Positions 26,124-37,189 of a stretch of DNA of 64,000 bases are shown here, in pieces. The stretch is from Salaquimonas pukyongi (GTDB lineage Bacteria; Pseudomonadota; Alphaproteobacteria; Rhizobiales; Rhizobiaceae), in NCBI RefSeq assembly GCF_001953055.1, contig NZ_CP019044.1, positions 1,550,001-1,614,000 of the forward strand. Direction: 5' to 3'. The notes under the pieces are model-generated. The model was not told the DNA's origin, ran no database searches, and was given only the letters and a program-made list of their open reading frames with translations. Made by a program: the position numbers and the translations under genes. Every line of letters starts with the position of its first letter. The stretch's first letter is position 1.

Positions 26124-26750
26124 TTAACTGTCCCCTTCTTCAACTACCCGCTTGTCGATCACCTGATCGATCAGGCCCCATTCCTTTGCCTCTTCCGAGG
26201 TCATGAAGTGGTCACGGTCAAGGGTCTGCTCAACGGTCTCGTAGTCCTGGCCGGTATGCTGGACATAGACTTCATTCAGCCGCCGCTTCATCTTGATGAT
26301 GTCCTGGGCATGGCGTTCGATATCGGAGGCCTGGCCCTGAAACCCGCCGGAGGGCTGATGCACCATGACGCGGGCATTGGGCAGGGCAAACCGCATGTCC
26401 TTTTCGCCGCCTGCCAGAAGCAGCGAGCCCATCGATGCGGCCTGTCCGATGCAAAGCGTTGAAATGGCAGGGCGAATGAACTGCATCGTGTCGTAGATCG
26501 CCATGCCCGAGGTAACCACGCCGCCCGGCGAATTGATGTAGAGGTTGATTTCCTTTTTCGGATTGTCGGCTTCCAGATACAGAAGCTGGGCGCAGACCAG
26601 TGTCGCCATCCCGTCCTCGATCGGGCCGGTAATGAAAATCACGCGTTCCTTCAGCAGCCTGGAAAAGATGTCGTAGGCACGCTCGCCGCGGTTCGACTGT
26701 TCCACCACCATGGGCACAAGATTCATGGCGAGATCTACCGGGTCTTTCAT
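26124..26750 (-). CDS. clpP: ATP-dependent Clp protease proteolytic subunit ClpP
   Basis: A 208-residue serine protease that forms the tetradecameric chamber used by ClpX and ClpA. The catalytic Ser is in [14 protein letters not shown], the His in [11 protein letters not shown] and the Asp in the [13 protein letters not shown] region. The N-terminal [19 protein letters not shown] is typical. The ATG at 26750 has AAGGAAT upstream; the frame extends one codon further to a TTG that is not needed. It lies between tig and clpX, the usual order. Confidence 0.98.
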   Translation of the reverse strand: MKDPVDLAMNLVPMVVEQSNRGERAYDIFSRLLKERVIFITGPIEDGMATLVCAQLLYLEADNPKKEINLYINSPGGVVTSGMAIYDTMQFIRPAISTLCIGQAASMGSLLLAGGEKDMRFALPNARVMVHQPSGGFQGQASDIERHAQDIIKMKRRLNEVYVQHTGQDYETVEQTLDRDHFMTSEEAKEWGLIDQVIDKRVVEEGDS

Positions 26751-26887
26751 CAAAATATTCCTTGTATTGATTCTCTGGCTGGCGGCGATTCTTCGCCACT
26801 AGACATAGGATAAGCAAACGAAGCGTTAAAGAGGCCGGCTGGCTTATAAATCGGTGACCTCAGACGGCTGCTTTGCCGCTTTATAAA

Positions 26888-26911
26888 AGAAAAACCCGCC
26901 AAATGGCGGGT
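26888..26911 (-). terminator. rho-independent terminator of tig
   Basis: ACCCGCC pairs with GGCGGGT around a 4-nt loop (26894-26911) and is followed by TTTTTC on the minus strand, 29 bases after the tig stop. Confidence 0.88.
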
Positions 26912-26939
26912 CGTTCAAAGGCCGAAGCACAAAGAGAGG

Positions 26940-28280
26940 TTATTCCTCTTCTTCCTTCATCAGTTCCTCGGCGCTGACCGCCTTGTCGGTGACGTCGGCC
27001 TGGGCGAGGATGTGGTCGACCACTTTTTCCTCAAACAGCGGTGCCCGCAATCCCGCCACCGCATCAGGGTTCTCGCGGAAATAGTTGAACACCTGCTGTT
27101 CCTGGCCGGGATACTGGCGCACCTGATCGTAGATCGCGCGCTGCATCTCTTCCTCGGTGACCTCGATTTTGGCTTCTTCACCAATCTGGGCCAGTGCCAG
27201 GCCAAGGCGCACCCGGCGCTCGGCAAGTTTCTGATATTCAGCGCGCGCCTCCTCTTCGGTGGTATCCTCATCCTCGAAGGATTTGCCCGCACGCTCCATT
27301 TCGGTCGTCATCTGGTTCCAGATGTTGTCGAACTCCGCCTGCACCATGCGCTGCGGCAGTTCCATCTTGGTCATTTCATCCATCTGGTCCAGAACCTGGC
27401 GCTTGATCCTGGCACGGGTGTAGGAGCCGTTGCGTGCTTCAATCTGGCCCTTGACGGCTTCGCGCAGCTTTTCCGCGCTTTCCACACCAAGCTGCTTTGC
27501 CAGATCGTCGTTGATCTCGATCTTCTCAGGCTTCTCGACGGCTTTGATCTTCACCTCAAACTCGGCTTCCTTGCCGGCAAGCTGCGTGGCCTGATAGTCG
27601 TCGGGAAACTTGATCTTCAGCGTTTTTTCATCGCCGGCCTTGGCGCCAACCAGCTGTTCTTCAAATCCCGGAATGAAACGGCCTGATCCCAGCACAAGGC
27701 GGGCATCTTCTTCCGCACCGCCCTCAAAGGGTTCGCCGTCCAGCTTGCCAAGATAATCCATGACCACCCGGTCGCCATTGGCAGCCTTGCCCTTTTTTTC
27801 CGAATAGGTGCGCGCGCTTTCGGCAATCTGCTCGACCTGCTCCTCGATTTCCTTTTCGCTGGGCTCGGCGACAGGGCGCTCAATCTTCAGCTTCGACAGG
27901 TCGGGGGTGTTGATTTCCGGCATGACCTCATAGGCCATTTTGAATTCGAAATCCTGCTTGCCGGCAAGGATTTCCTCGGCTTCCTTCTCGTCCTCGGTCA
28001 TCGAGACTTCAGGCTGCTGGGCAGCCTTCTCATTGCGCTCCTTCAATACTTCGCCGGACCGCTTGGAAACGATGTCGTTGACGATCTCCGCCATCAGCTG
28101 CTTGCCGTACAGCTTCTTGATATGGGAAAGCGGAACCTTGCCCTGGCGAAATCCGTTGATCCGCACCTTGCCTTTCATGTCTTCCAGACGTTCTGCCAGC
28201 CTGCCGGCAAGGTCGTCCTTCGGCACCACGATCTTCAGTTCGCGCTCAAGGCCCTTATTGATAGTTTCCGTAACCTGCAT
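26940..28280 (-). CDS. tig: trigger factor
   Basis: A 446-residue ribosome-bound chaperone and prolyl isomerase for nascent chains. The ribosome-binding motif region [18 protein letters not shown] lies near residue 45. The FKBP-type PPIase domain starts around 150 ([20 protein letters not shown]) and the helical C-domain ends in an acidic MKEEEE tail. The start at 28280 gives the usual [11 protein letters not shown]; the in-frame ATG at 28307 would add nine residues with no clear ribosome-binding site. It lies between tRNA-Leu and clpP. Confidence 0.97.
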   Translation of the reverse strand: MQVTETINKGLERELKIVVPKDDLAGRLAERLEDMKGKVRINGFRQGKVPLSHIKKLYGKQLMAEIVNDIVSKRSGEVLKERNEKAAQQPEVSMTEDEKEAEEILAGKQDFEFKMAYEVMPEINTPDLSKLKIERPVAEPSEKEIEEQVEQIAESARTYSEKKGKAANGDRVVMDYLGKLDGEPFEGGAEEDARLVLGSGRFIPGFEEQLVGAKAGDEKTLKIKFPDDYQATQLAGKEAEFEVKIKAVEKPEKIEINDDLAKQLGVESAEKLREAVKGQIEARNGSYTRARIKRQVLDQMDEMTKMELPQRMVQAEFDNIWNQMTTEMERAGKSFEDEDTTEEEARAEYQKLAERRVRLGLALAQIGEEAKIEVTEEEMQRAIYDQVRQYPGQEQQVFNYFRENPDAVAGLRAPLFEEKVVDHILAQADVTDKAVSAEELMKEEEE

Positions 28281-28363
28281 GGTTCCAACCGTTATCCTGT
28301 GTTGCATTCCCGCGGCACCGGAGATATCCGGCATTGCGGCTTTCTCCGCTTACCGCCTGTATT

Positions 28364-28448
<85 letters not shown>

Positions 28449-28631
28449 TGATTGTGGCATTTCACGGCGTAAAGCGGCTGTTCGCACGCTTCAGCGATGT
28501 CAATAAATCTGCCGGCGCCGCCCAGGCAGCACCGTCAAACCAGTCGGCGCGGTCTATATCATCCGCCAGTGGTTTGGCAAAGGGGGTTTAACGCATTTTT
28601 TGCCCCTTGCCGAGCACGCTTCAATTGCCGT

Positions 28632-31079
28632 TCAGGACCCGGTTCTGTCGGCAAAACGCCGCGAAACATTATCGAACCGCTGCTGCCATGAAAACCGGCG
28701 GGTACCGGCATCAACTTCGCCTGATGAGGGCCAGCTTGATACGGTGCGAATACCGCCGCTTTCGACAAAGACGGCATGGCTTCCAGAAAGTTCCAGATCG
28801 CCGCGGGTGATGGTCAATTCGGGCTGGCGCATCTTGCACCGCACGAACCAAAGCCGGGGCGCCAGCAGGATATCGGCGCGGCTGCATTCTTTGGCCAGCA
28901 AATCGGGATCATAGACGAGCGAAACCCGCTTTCCCGCTGCGGTAAAACGGCACAAATCCTTTCCGCAAGGCACCAGCGCGGCAAAGTCGGAGAAACTGCC
29001 GTTTGGAAGGTAGGCCCGCCGCCAGATTTCGGTGACAAAGCGGTCCCGCCCCGGATTAAGGAGAGAAAGCGTTGTCGCACCGGCATCGTCTTTTCCAGCG
29101 GCCGTTTCCATTGCAGGCTGACGGACCGCGATTGTCCGGCCGTTTTGGGCCAGCAGGAGGGCCGGTACGGCCGGAGCGTTTGTTCCGCCCCATGCAAGTG
29201 CGGCCATCCACCCGATGGGCACGATGGCGGCAATGCGAAGCCGCGATTGCAGACCGCACAAAAGCACCAGTGCAAGAGCGCCCAGAAGCGGCAATTGCGG
29301 TGACAGCAGGCCGGTCTCGTAACCGGGGTGATAGGCGGCAACCTGCCCGGCAATGGCAAGCACGCCATCAATGGCCCAGCCCAGCGGTTTTAGGGCGAGC
29401 GCCTCCAATCCGTAGGGCATCAACAGTACCGCGATCAGGCAGAGCGGCATGACCGCCAGCGATACAAGCGGCATGGCAAGGAGATTGGCCACCATGCCAA
29501 GGGGAGCAATGCGGTGAAAATGCCATGCCGCAAACAAGGCGGTGGCTGCGCCGGCAATCAGGCTGGTTGTGGCCAGCCCGGCAAAGTATCCGCCAAGCCT
29601 GCCAAGAGCGCCCGGCACCTGGCGATGGCGTTCAGCAGCGTTTTGCCAGTCGGTCCATTGCCGGTAGGCGGCAACCAGCGCGGCCACGGCAGCAAAACTC
29701 ATCTGAAAACCCGGTTGAAACAGGCTGGAAGGCGCGATTGCCAGGACGATGAGCGCCGCAATAGCCACGCTGCGCATGGTAATTGCCTGCCGGTCGAGCA
29801 TGGCCGCCAGCATCATGACGGAAAGCATGATCCAGGCGCGCTGGGTGGCAACACTGGTGCCTGCCAGAAAAAGATAGAGCGTTGCCGCGCCAAACCCGGC
29901 GCCGATCGCCCATTTCTTGATCGCATGGCGTTCGGCAAGGCCGGGCACGAAAAGCAGGCATTGGCGCACCAGCCAGATCACCGTTAGCGCCACCAGCGCC
30001 ATGTGCAGTCCGGAAATGGCAAGGATGTGGGCAAGCCCGGTGCGGCGCAGGCTTTCCTGGGTAGGCTCGGAAAGACCGGAGCGGTCGCCTGTAATCAGTG
30101 CCACGGCAACGTGACCTGCCTGCCCTTCAAGGCCGGTCCGGATACGGGCAGCGGTTTTTTCGCGCACACGGTTCTGGAAGATTACGGCGCGCTCCCGCCA
30201 GCCGGGCACAGCCGGCAGAGCTGTTTCAAGCATGGGCACCCCCATGAAGAACCCGGTCATGCCCAGGCCATTGAGCCAGCCGTGATAGGCAAAGTCATAC
30301 CCGCCCGGATAAAGCGGGGCGGGAAGCGGGCGCAGCCGCGCAAGTCCGGATACCACGCTTCCCGTCGCATCTCCCGGACTGGACTTTCCACCCGAAATCC
30401 GGATACGGCCGGGCAGTTCTGCGGGGCTGAACCCTTCTATCGCCAGCGGTTTGATCAGATATCGCGCCGCGCCGCGCCGGGTAAGATCGCTTGCCAGTAC
30501 AATGCCCCGCACATGGGCTGTGACATCGGCCTGCGGAACCGCCATGGCACGGCGTTGCAGTTCTGCTGCCGCCAGGAGCATGCCGAACGACACGGCAATG
30601 AAGGCCCACAGAAGGGGAGCAGCAAGGCCGGCCTTACCGGCACGGCGAAACTTCACCAGCCCGGTAACAATTAACAGCACACCTGTCGTCACCATCAGTG
30701 CCCACAGCGAGGGTTCGGCCGGCGCAGCGTAAAACAGCGCAATGCCGGCCGCCATGGCAACGGGCAGAAAGTTAAACCCGCTGGCTTTGGCCATTTCCCT
30801 CGCCAGTTCGCGGCCCAGGAAGTCCCGTGCCGAAAGCATCGTTTCTTCTAGACTGAAATAGAGCCTTCGCCCCCTGCCCGCTTCCTGACGTCTGTGGACA
30901 TCACCACCGAGTGCATTCGGCCAGGTTTCGGCGGAGTCATTTTCATCGCTGGACGTGATTGCGCCAACTGGCAATGATTTCCTGATCGCCCTGCTGTCAT
31001 CGGGATACAGGCCTTCCGGCAGCCAGGAAGTCACACTTCCCACTGGTGATGCCGCATCGGTTTTCTTCAGTTCGGCCAT
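28632..31079 (-). CDS. comEC: ComEC/Rec2 family competence protein
   Basis: An 815-residue polytopic inner-membrane protein that would form the channel for single-stranded DNA uptake. It has an N-terminal DUF4131-type region (ADVTAHVRGIVLASDLTRRGAARYLI), then the Competence core with ALITGDRSGLSEPTQESLRRTGLAHILAISGLHMALVA and many membrane spans. A degenerate C-terminal lactamase-like region follows, as often in alphaproteobacterial members. The first ~80 residues are polar and not typical, so the start could be further in (for example near LSARDFLG). It is divergent from gltX across 221 bp. In many relatives lexA lies next to comEC; it is absent here. Confidence 0.92.
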   Translation of the reverse strand: MAELKKTDAASPVGSVTSWLPEGLYPDDSRAIRKSLPVGAITSSDENDSAETWPNALGGDVHRRQEAGRGRRLYFSLEETMLSARDFLGRELAREMAKASGFNFLPVAMAAGIALFYAAPAEPSLWALMVTTGVLLIVTGLVKFRRAGKAGLAAPLLWAFIAVSFGMLLAAAELQRRAMAVPQADVTAHVRGIVLASDLTRRGAARYLIKPLAIEGFSPAELPGRIRISGGKSSPGDATGSVVSGLARLRPLPAPLYPGGYDFAYHGWLNGLGMTGFFMGVPMLETALPAVPGWRERAVIFQNRVREKTAARIRTGLEGQAGHVAVALITGDRSGLSEPTQESLRRTGLAHILAISGLHMALVALTVIWLVRQCLLFVPGLAERHAIKKWAIGAGFGAATLYLFLAGTSVATQRAWIMLSVMMLAAMLDRQAITMRSVAIAALIVLAIAPSSLFQPGFQMSFAAVAALVAAYRQWTDWQNAAERHRQVPGALGRLGGYFAGLATTSLIAGAATALFAAWHFHRIAPLGMVANLLAMPLVSLAVMPLCLIAVLLMPYGLEALALKPLGWAIDGVLAIAGQVAAYHPGYETGLLSPQLPLLGALALVLLCGLQSRLRIAAIVPIGWMAALAWGGTNAPAVPALLLAQNGRTIAVRQPAMETAAGKDDAGATTLSLLNPGRDRFVTEIWRRAYLPNGSFSDFAALVPCGKDLCRFTAAGKRVSLVYDPDLLAKECSRADILLAPRLWFVRCKMRQPELTITRGDLELSGSHAVFVESGGIRTVSSWPSSGEVDAGTRRFSWQQRFDNVSRRFADRTGS

Positions 31080-31300
31080 GCCTGCACCCACGGAATACTT
31101 GCTGACGTGCCAGCATCCGGCAGCCGTGGGTTTAGCCCGTCTCAGGGAAATGGCAGCGTTTTCAAGGCGCTGCCCGGAACAGGCGGCGGGCCCTTGCCTT
31201 TTCAGCGACAGGCCCTTGTAACCGGAACCTTCTATGCTACATCACGCACCGGACGATTTCCAGCGCTGCCGCAGCCCACCAATCTTTGTCAGGATCTTGC

Positions 31301-32728
31301 ATGCCAACAGACAACCCGCCCGTCATCACCCGTTTTGCGCCCTCACCCACCGGCTTTCTGCATATTGGCGGTGCACGCACTGCTCTGTTCAACTGGCTCT
31401 TTGCCAGGGCCAATGACGGCAAGATGCTGCTGCGTATTGAGGATACCGACCGGGAGCGCTCGACGGATGAGGCCGTGGACGCGATCCTGGACGGGCTGTC
31501 CTGGCTTGGCCTTGACTGGGACGGCGAACCGGTTTCCCAGTTTTCACGCGCTGCGCGTCACCGTGAAGTGGCCGAAAAGATGGTTGCAGACGGCAAGGCC
31601 TATTACTGCTTTGCGACCCCGGAAGAACTGACGGAAATGCGCGAAAAGGCACGCGCGGAAGGCCGCCCTCCGCGGTATGATGGCCGCTGGCGAGACCGCG
31701 ACCCTTCCGAAGCCCCTGCCGGTGCCAGGGGCGTCATTCGCCTGAAAGCTCCCGTCGAGGGAGAAACCGTGGTCGATGACAAGGTTCAGGGAGAGGTCCG
31801 CTTCCCCAACAAGGACCTCGACGATCTGGTGCTGCTGCGCTCGGACGGTTCTCCCACCTATATGCTGGCGGTCGTTGTCGACGATCACGACATGGGGGCT
31901 ACCCACATCATCCGCGGCGATGACCACCTGACCAATGCTGCCCGCCAGACCCTGATCTATCAGGCATTGGGATGGCAGGTTCCGATCATGGCCCACATTC
32001 CGCTCATTCACGGGCCCGATGGCGCCAAACTCTCCAAGCGCCATGGTGCGCTCGGGGCGGAAGCCTATCGCGCCCTGGGCTATCTGCCGGAAGCCTTGCG
32101 CAACTATCTGGTCCGCCTTGGCTGGGCTCATGGCGACGACGAGATCATCTCCACCGAAGAAATGATCGAGTGGTTCGGTTTTGACGGGATGAACAAGGCT
32201 GCCGCCCGTTTCGATTTTGCCAAACTCGAAGCGCTCAACGGCCATTATATCCGTCATGCCGATGATGCCTATCTTGCCGACAGCATCGCCCGCATTCTGC
32301 CGGAGATTGATGTTGACACGCCGCTTGGAAACAACCTCGAACCTGCCGAGCGGGATGTGCTTGTCGCTGCCATGCCTGGGCTCAAGGAACGCGCCAAAAC
32401 ACTGGTCGAACTGATCGACAGCGCGGCCTATCTTTTCATAAAACGCCCGCTTCCCTTCGAGGAAAAAGCCCGGCGCATTCTCGATGAAGGGGGCAGCGAC
32501 GTGCTGCGCAAGCTGACACCGGCACTGGCCGCACTTGAGCAATGGAGCGCCGAATCAACCGAGCAGGCCGTGCGTGATTTTGCCGAGGCAAACGACCTGA
32601 AACTTGGAAAAGTCGCCCAGCCCTTGCGGGCGGCTCTCACTGGCAGAACCATATCGCCCGGCGTCTTCGACGTGCTTGCCGTGCTTGGAAAAGAAGAGTG
32701 CATTGCCCGTTTGCAGGACGTGATTTAA
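31301..32728 (+). CDS. gltX: glutamyl-tRNA synthetase
   Basis: A 475-residue class I aminoacyl-tRNA synthetase that charges tRNA-Glu (and possibly tRNA-Gln). The HIGH-type motif is [21 protein letters not shown] and the KMSKS-type motif is [12 protein letters not shown]. The anticodon-binding C-domain is intact and ends [17 protein letters not shown]. The ATG at 31301 is chosen over a TTG five codons earlier. gltA follows 246 bp downstream on the same strand. Confidence 0.97.
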   Translation: MPTDNPPVITRFAPSPTGFLHIGGARTALFNWLFARANDGKMLLRIEDTDRERSTDEAVDAILDGLSWLGLDWDGEPVSQFSRAARHREVAEKMVADGKAYYCFATPEELTEMREKARAEGRPPRYDGRWRDRDPSEAPAGARGVIRLKAPVEGETVVDDKVQGEVRFPNKDLDDLVLLRSDGSPTYMLAVVVDDHDMGATHIIRGDDHLTNAARQTLIYQALGWQVPIMAHIPLIHGPDGAKLSKRHGALGAEAYRALGYLPEALRNYLVRLGWAHGDDEIISTEEMIEWFGFDGMNKAAARFDFAKLEALNGHYIRHADDAYLADSIARILPEIDVDTPLGNNLEPAERDVLVAAMPGLKERAKTLVELIDSAAYLFIKRPLPFEEKARRILDEGGSDVLRKLTPALAALEQWSAESTEQAVRDFAEANDLKLGKVAQPLRAALTGRTISPGVFDVLAVLGKEECIARLQDVI

Positions 32729-32974
32729 GCTTGGAAAATACGGCCCTGCCGGCTCTCGTGTACACAACTATACGCCATCACCCGCTTTTTACTTTCTGAT
32801 AACTTGAGTGTGGCGGGGAAATGGGATACGACACGCGTGTACGGAATGCTGCATTGCGGCATCACCATCTTGAAGCGGTGTATTCCCGACGTTCAAAGTG
32901 GCAGTAAAGACGCGTGGTTTCAGGACTTGAGCGCCGGAAGCGACGATCAAGGTATGTGAGAAGAGGATCAGATC

Positions 32975-34264
32975 ATGACGGAAAAAACAGCAAAGCTTAC
33001 CATCGGCGACGAAAGCTGGGATTTTCCGGTCAAGGCTGGAACCCTCGGACCCGAGGTCGTCGATATCGGGGCCCTTTACAAGAACACCGACCGCTTCACC
33101 TTCGATCCCGGCTATACCTCGACCGCCTCGTGTGAAAGTGACATCACCTTTATCGATGGCGACAAGGGCGTGTTGCTGCATCGCGGCTATCCCATCGAGC
33201 AGCTTGCCGAGCACGGCGATTTTATAGAGACATGCTATCTGCTGCTGTATGGCGAACTGCCGACCAAGGAGCAGAACGAGGACTTCCACAGCCGCATCAC
33301 CTATCACACCATGGTGCATGAACAGATGAACCGGTTTTTCACCGGTTTCCGCCGCGATGCGCATCCAATGGCGATCATGTGCGGCGTGGTTGGCGCGCTG
33401 TCGGCCTTTTATCACGACTCCACCGATATTTCCGATCCCCATCAGCGCATGGTTGCCTCCCTGCGCATGATTGCGAAAATGCCGACCATCGCCGCCATGG
33501 CCTACAAATACCATATCGGCCAGCCCTTCGTGTATCCCAGGAACGAGTTGGATTATGCCTCCAACTTCCTGCACATGTGCTTTTCCGTGCCGTGCGAGGA
33601 ATACAAGGTCAATCCGGTGCTTGCCCGCGCCATGGACCGCATTTTCATTCTGCATGCAGATCACGAGCAGAACGCCTCGACCTCCACGGTTCGCCTGGCA
33701 GGTTCTTCCGGTGCCAATCCGTTTGCCTGTATCGCAGCCGGCATTGCCTGCCTTTGGGGCCCGGCCCATGGCGGCGCAAATGAGGCCGCCCTCAACATGC
33801 TGGCGGAGATCGGAACCGCCGACCGCATCCCCGAATTCATCGACCGCGCCAAGGACAAGGATGATCCCTTCCGGCTGATGGGTTTTGGCCACCGGGTCTA
33901 CAAGAACTACGATCCGCGCGCCAAGATCATGCAAAAGACCACCCATGAGGTGCTGTCCGAACTCGGCATCAAGGACGACCCGATGCTGGAAGTGGCGATG
34001 GAACTGGAAAAAATCGCCCTGACCGATGAGTATTTCATCGAGAAAAAGCTCTATCCCAACATCGATTTTTATTCCGGCATCACGCTGAAGGCGCTTGGTT
34101 TCCCGACCAACATGTTCACGGTGCTGTTTGCCCTTGCGCGTACGGTCGGCTGGATTGCCCAGTGGAAGGAAATGATCGAGGATCCCAAGCAGAAGATTGG
34201 CCGTCCGCGCCAGCTTTATACCGGCGCGACACAGCGCGACTATATTGCGGTAGAAGATCGATAA
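32975..34264 (+). CDS. gltA: citrate synthase (type II)
   Basis: A 429-residue TCA-cycle enzyme that condenses oxaloacetate and acetyl-CoA. Active-site segments are [32 protein letters not shown] (catalytic His) and [16 protein letters not shown], with the Asp in PNIDFYSG near residue 365. The length and the N-terminal beta-rich extension fit the NADH-sensitive type II enzyme of Gram-negative bacteria. A terminator follows 26 bases after the stop. Confidence 0.98.
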   Translation: MTEKTAKLTIGDESWDFPVKAGTLGPEVVDIGALYKNTDRFTFDPGYTSTASCESDITFIDGDKGVLLHRGYPIEQLAEHGDFIETCYLLLYGELPTKEQNEDFHSRITYHTMVHEQMNRFFTGFRRDAHPMAIMCGVVGALSAFYHDSTDISDPHQRMVASLRMIAKMPTIAAMAYKYHIGQPFVYPRNELDYASNFLHMCFSVPCEEYKVNPVLARAMDRIFILHADHEQNASTSTVRLAGSSGANPFACIAAGIACLWGPAHGGANEAALNMLAEIGTADRIPEFIDRAKDKDDPFRLMGFGHRVYKNYDPRAKIMQKTTHEVLSELGIKDDPMLEVAMELEKIALTDEYFIEKKLYPNIDFYSGITLKALGFPTNMFTVLFALARTVGWIAQWKEMIEDPKQKIGRPRQLYTGATQRDYIAVEDR

Positions 34265-34290
34265 GCCCTGCAGTAAGGCATGGAAACGAA

Positions 34291-34316
34291 AAGGCGCCAT
34301 GGGGCGCCTTTTTTAT
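34291..34316 (+). terminator. rho-independent terminator of gltA
   Basis: AAGGCGCC pairs with GGCGCCTT around ATGG (34291-34310) and is followed by TTTTATTT. It ends where the convergent lpxB gene ends. Confidence 0.92.
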
Positions 34317-35473
34317 TTGGAAGGTTTCCCGCCGGGCTGCGCCAGCCCCTCGATGATCCGGGCGCAGATTCTGCCTGGCGCCTCATCCTGTTTCATGCGT
34401 GCATGAACGAGTTTGAACCCCGCCAACTGGGCCTGCCGCGGCAGGGTATCTTCCAGCAGCGGCTCGACCAGCCGCGCAATGTATTCAGGATTGGCATATT
34501 CATTGAAACGTTCGGGGACAACAGGGCTGTCGGCGATCAGGTTGGGCAAGGCTGCCGTCCAGCCCTTGATCATGAAACGCAGGGCATAGATCGCCTTGTC
34601 CAGCTTGTAGATTGAAACCGACGGAACGCCGAACATTGCAAGTTCCAAAAGCGCCGTGCCGGAAGCAGCGATCGCTGCATCAGCGCTCTGCATGGCTTCG
34701 GCCTTGGCCTCTTCGCCGCAAACCACTTCCGGTTTGATATTCCAGTCTGTCACCTGCCGGCGGATTTCAGCTTCCAGATGCGGCACGGCAGGCAATACAT
34801 AACTGGCTTTCAGCCCCCGGCGGTGAAGCACATCGACGCTTTCACGCAGCACCGGCATCAACCGGCTGGATTCGCTTTTGCGGGAACCGGGCAGCAACAG
34901 GATTTGCGGCGGGTTGGCCGGTTTTCGTTTAGTGCCCAGATCAACTGTGCCTGCAAGGCGCGATAGCGGATGGCCGACATAGGTGGTGGGCGGGCCGCCC
35001 AGCTCCGCCATCACGTCCGGTTCGAACGGTAAAATGGCCAGCACGTGATCCACATAACTGGTCATGGATTTCGCCCTGCCGGGCCGCCATGACCATACGG
35101 TCGGACAGACATATTTTACCACCGGCAGATCAGGACGGCGCGCCTTGACGCGTTTGGCAACCTGCTTGGAAAACTCCGGTGAATCGATCAGCAGAAGAAC
35201 ATCGGGCCGCCGCTCAAGAATGTCCTGGGCAACCCGCTTGGCCCGGGCAAGCAGGGCCGGCAGGCGGGCAACCACGCCCGACAGCCCCATGACGGCAATC
35301 TCCGAGGAATCGAACAGCGGCTTGAGGCCGCAGGCCTGCAGCTTGGGGCCGCCAAGCCCCATCGCTTCCACCGGCGTGCCAAGCGCCTTGAACTGCTCGA
35401 CAAGGTCCGCGCCCAGGGCATCGCCGGAGATTTCCCCCACCACAAAATACAAGCGGAGCGGTCTTTGGGTCAT
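34313..35473 (-). CDS. lpxB: lipid-A-disaccharide synthase
   Basis: A 386-residue peripheral-membrane glycosyltransferase that joins UDP-2,3-diacylglucosamine and lipid X into the lipid A disaccharide. Typical segments are YFVVGEISGDALGADL, LLIDSPEFSKQVAKRVK, YVCPTVWSWRPGRAKSM, YVGHPL and LLPGSRKSE, with AIAASGTALLELAMFGVP near the C-terminus. The ATG overlaps the lpxI stop by 4 bp. It is the last gene of the lpxD-fabZ-lpxA-lpxI-lpxB run. Confidence 0.97.
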   Translation of the reverse strand: MTQRPLRLYFVVGEISGDALGADLVEQFKALGTPVEAMGLGGPKLQACGLKPLFDSSEIAVMGLSGVVARLPALLARAKRVAQDILERRPDVLLLIDSPEFSKQVAKRVKARRPDLPVVKYVCPTVWSWRPGRAKSMTSYVDHVLAILPFEPDVMAELGGPPTTYVGHPLSRLAGTVDLGTKRKPANPPQILLLPGSRKSESSRLMPVLRESVDVLHRRGLKASYVLPAVPHLEAEIRRQVTDWNIKPEVVCGEEAKAEAMQSADAAIAASGTALLELAMFGVPSVSIYKLDKAIYALRFMIKGWTAALPNLIADSPVVPERFNEYANPEYIARLVEPLLEDTLPRQAQLAGFKLVHARMKQDEAPGRICARIIEGLAQPGGKPSK

Positions 35474-36327
35474 CGCGGCAGGCTTTCATCGCTATAGCCG
35501 GCAACCCGTATGGCAAGGCGGCGGGCAATCTCCACCAATTCGCTGCGGCGAAGCACCACGGAACTGCCAGCCTCCACGGCAAGATAATTAAGCCCTGCTG
35601 CATGGGCAGCGCGCACCGTATCAGGCCCGATAGCCGGCAGATCGGCACGCATGTCCTGGCCGGGTTTTGCAACCTTGACCAGAACGCTCCAGTCCGGATT
35701 CGGGTTCAGGCGCTTCAGCTTGCGCAATTCGCCAAGACGGCCAATCATTGCATCGGTGCCCTCGGCCCCTTCCAGCGCTATGACACGGCCATCCTCCACG
35801 ATACAGCCCTGCCCGGCATCGAGGCTGCCGGTGGCTCTTGCACCCTTCCAGGCAAGATTGAGGCTTTGCGAAAGCAGTTTCGGCATACGTCCGCGCATTG
35901 GCGGCCCGGCAATAAGTCCCTGGCCGGCAAGCAAGTCGGGCGCCACGTCCCTCACTCCGACCACCTCAATGCCCCGCGTCTTCAAGAATGCAGCAATCTT
36001 GCCAAGCACGCTGTCATCCCCGCCAAGGGTGATCTTGAGCAGTTTCGGCAGTTCGCGCAGGGTCACCAGGTCCGGTTTCAGCGCGCTGAAATCCGGGCGC
36101 CGGACAATGCCGCCTGCAAATATGACGTGGCGAACATTCTGTTTCTGCAGCAGATCAAAAAGAGATCCGAGTTGGCCGTAGGAAAGGACGCGGTCGCAGT
36201 TTTCCGCCAGTTCGCCATCCACTTCGCCGCGCACACCGACCAGCACGGGAGACAGCCCCCTGGCCATCATGGCATCCCGGATTTCGCCAGGCATGCTGCC
36301 ATTGCCTGCAACAATGGCCACAGGCAT
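35470..36327 (-). CDS. lpxI: UDP-2,3-diacylglucosamine diphosphatase LpxI
   Basis: A 285-residue enzyme that hydrolyses UDP-2,3-diacylglucosamine to lipid X in lipid A synthesis, the alphaproteobacterial substitute for LpxH. Features are AIVAGNGSMPGEIRDAM at the N-terminus, VIFAGGIVRRPDFSALKPD, DDSVLGKIAAFLKTRGIEVVG and AGQGCIVEDGRVIALEGAEGTDAMI. The start is uncertain: the ATG at 36327 lacks a good ribosome-binding site, and a TTG at 36390 that overlaps the lpxA stop would add 21 residues. It sits between lpxA and lpxB as usual. Confidence 0.93.
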   Translation of the reverse strand: MPVAIVAGNGSMPGEIRDAMMARGLSPVLVGVRGEVDGELAENCDRVLSYGQLGSLFDLLQKQNVRHVIFAGGIVRRPDFSALKPDLVTLRELPKLLKITLGGDDSVLGKIAAFLKTRGIEVVGVRDVAPDLLAGQGLIAGPPMRGRMPKLLSQSLNLAWKGARATGSLDAGQGCIVEDGRVIALEGAEGTDAMIGRLGELRKLKRLNPNPDWSVLVKVAKPGQDMRADLPAIGPDTVRAAHAAGLNYLAVEAGSSVVLRRSELVEIARRLAIRVAGYSDESLPR

Positions 36328-36382
36328 GGTATTGGGGTTGAAACTTCCCGTGCTGCGGTCCGGCCGCGCGATACGGTCTGCC

Positions 36383-37189
36383 TCAGTCAAGTTCGTCCCG
36401 GTTCCGTGGCGTACAAAGCGCCCGGTCTGCACCGGCCTTGATAAATTCGACAATGCTTTTGACCGCGGCATTTCCGGTCAGTTCCTCCGGCAGCGTCCCC
36501 ACTGCCTCTGCCAGTGGCAGACTTCCCGAGAACAGGTGTTTGTAGGCAGCCCGGGCGGCGTGAATGTCGTTGCGGCCAATGCCGGCGCGCTTCATGCCCA
36601 CCAGGTTCAGGCCGCCAAGATAGGCGCGGTTACCCAAGGCCACGCCAAAGGGAATGATGTCGTTTTCCACGCCGGCCATCCCGCCGACAAAGGCATTGCG
36701 GCCAATGCGGCAAAACTGGTGAACGCCAGCGCCGCCGCCGAGGATTGCGTAATCATCGATTTTGCAGTGCCCGGCCACCATCACGCCATTGGAGAAAATG
36801 ATATGGCTGCCCAGCACGCAATCATGCGCCACATGGGAGTTGGCCAGAAACACGCAATGATCGCCAATGGTCGTCCTGCTGTTGTCGCCAGCCGTACCGG
36901 GATTCATCGTAACGCCTTCGCGGATGACACAATCGGTGCCGATGGTCAGCGTCGTCTCTTCGCCCTTGAATTTCAGATCCTGGGGTTCATGGCCAATGGA
37001 GGCAAAGGGAAAAATGCGCGTACGTGCGCCAATGGTGGTAATTCCGGCCACCACCGCATGGGACAGCAGCCTGACCCCATCCCCCAGCACGGCCCGGGGG
37101 CCAACATGGCAGAACGGCCCGATTTCGACGCCCTGGCCAAGCGTGGCGCCTTCTTCCACGATGGCGCTGGCATGTATGTTTGAACTCAT
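36383..37189 (-). CDS. lpxA: acyl-[ACP]--UDP-N-acetylglucosamine O-acyltransferase
   Basis: A 268-residue cytoplasmic trimeric enzyme for the first step of lipid A synthesis. The left-handed beta-helix of hexapeptide repeats covers most of the chain ([22 protein letters not shown] onward). The active-site His lies in [17 protein letters not shown]. The C-terminal helical part with [21 protein letters not shown] is normal. The ATG overlaps the fabZ stop by 4 bp. Confidence 0.97.
   Translation of the reverse strand: MSSNIHASAIVEEGATLGQGVEIGPFCHVGPRAVLGDGVRLLSHAVVAGITTIGARTRIFPFASIGHEPQDLKFKGEETTLTIGTDCVIREGVTMNPGTAGDNSRTTIGDHCVFLANSHVAHDCVLGSHIIFSNGVMVAGHCKIDDYAILGGGAGVHQFCRIGRNAFVGGMAGVENDIIPFGVALGNRAYLGGLNLVGMKRAGIGRNDIHAARAAYKHLFSGSLPLAEAVGTLPEELTGNAAVKSIVEFIKAGADRALCTPRNRDELD

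Noticed and set aside
28281-28334. Longer trigger factor
   Set aside because: Trigger factors of this group begin MQVTET; the added residues overlap the upstream region close to tRNA-Leu.
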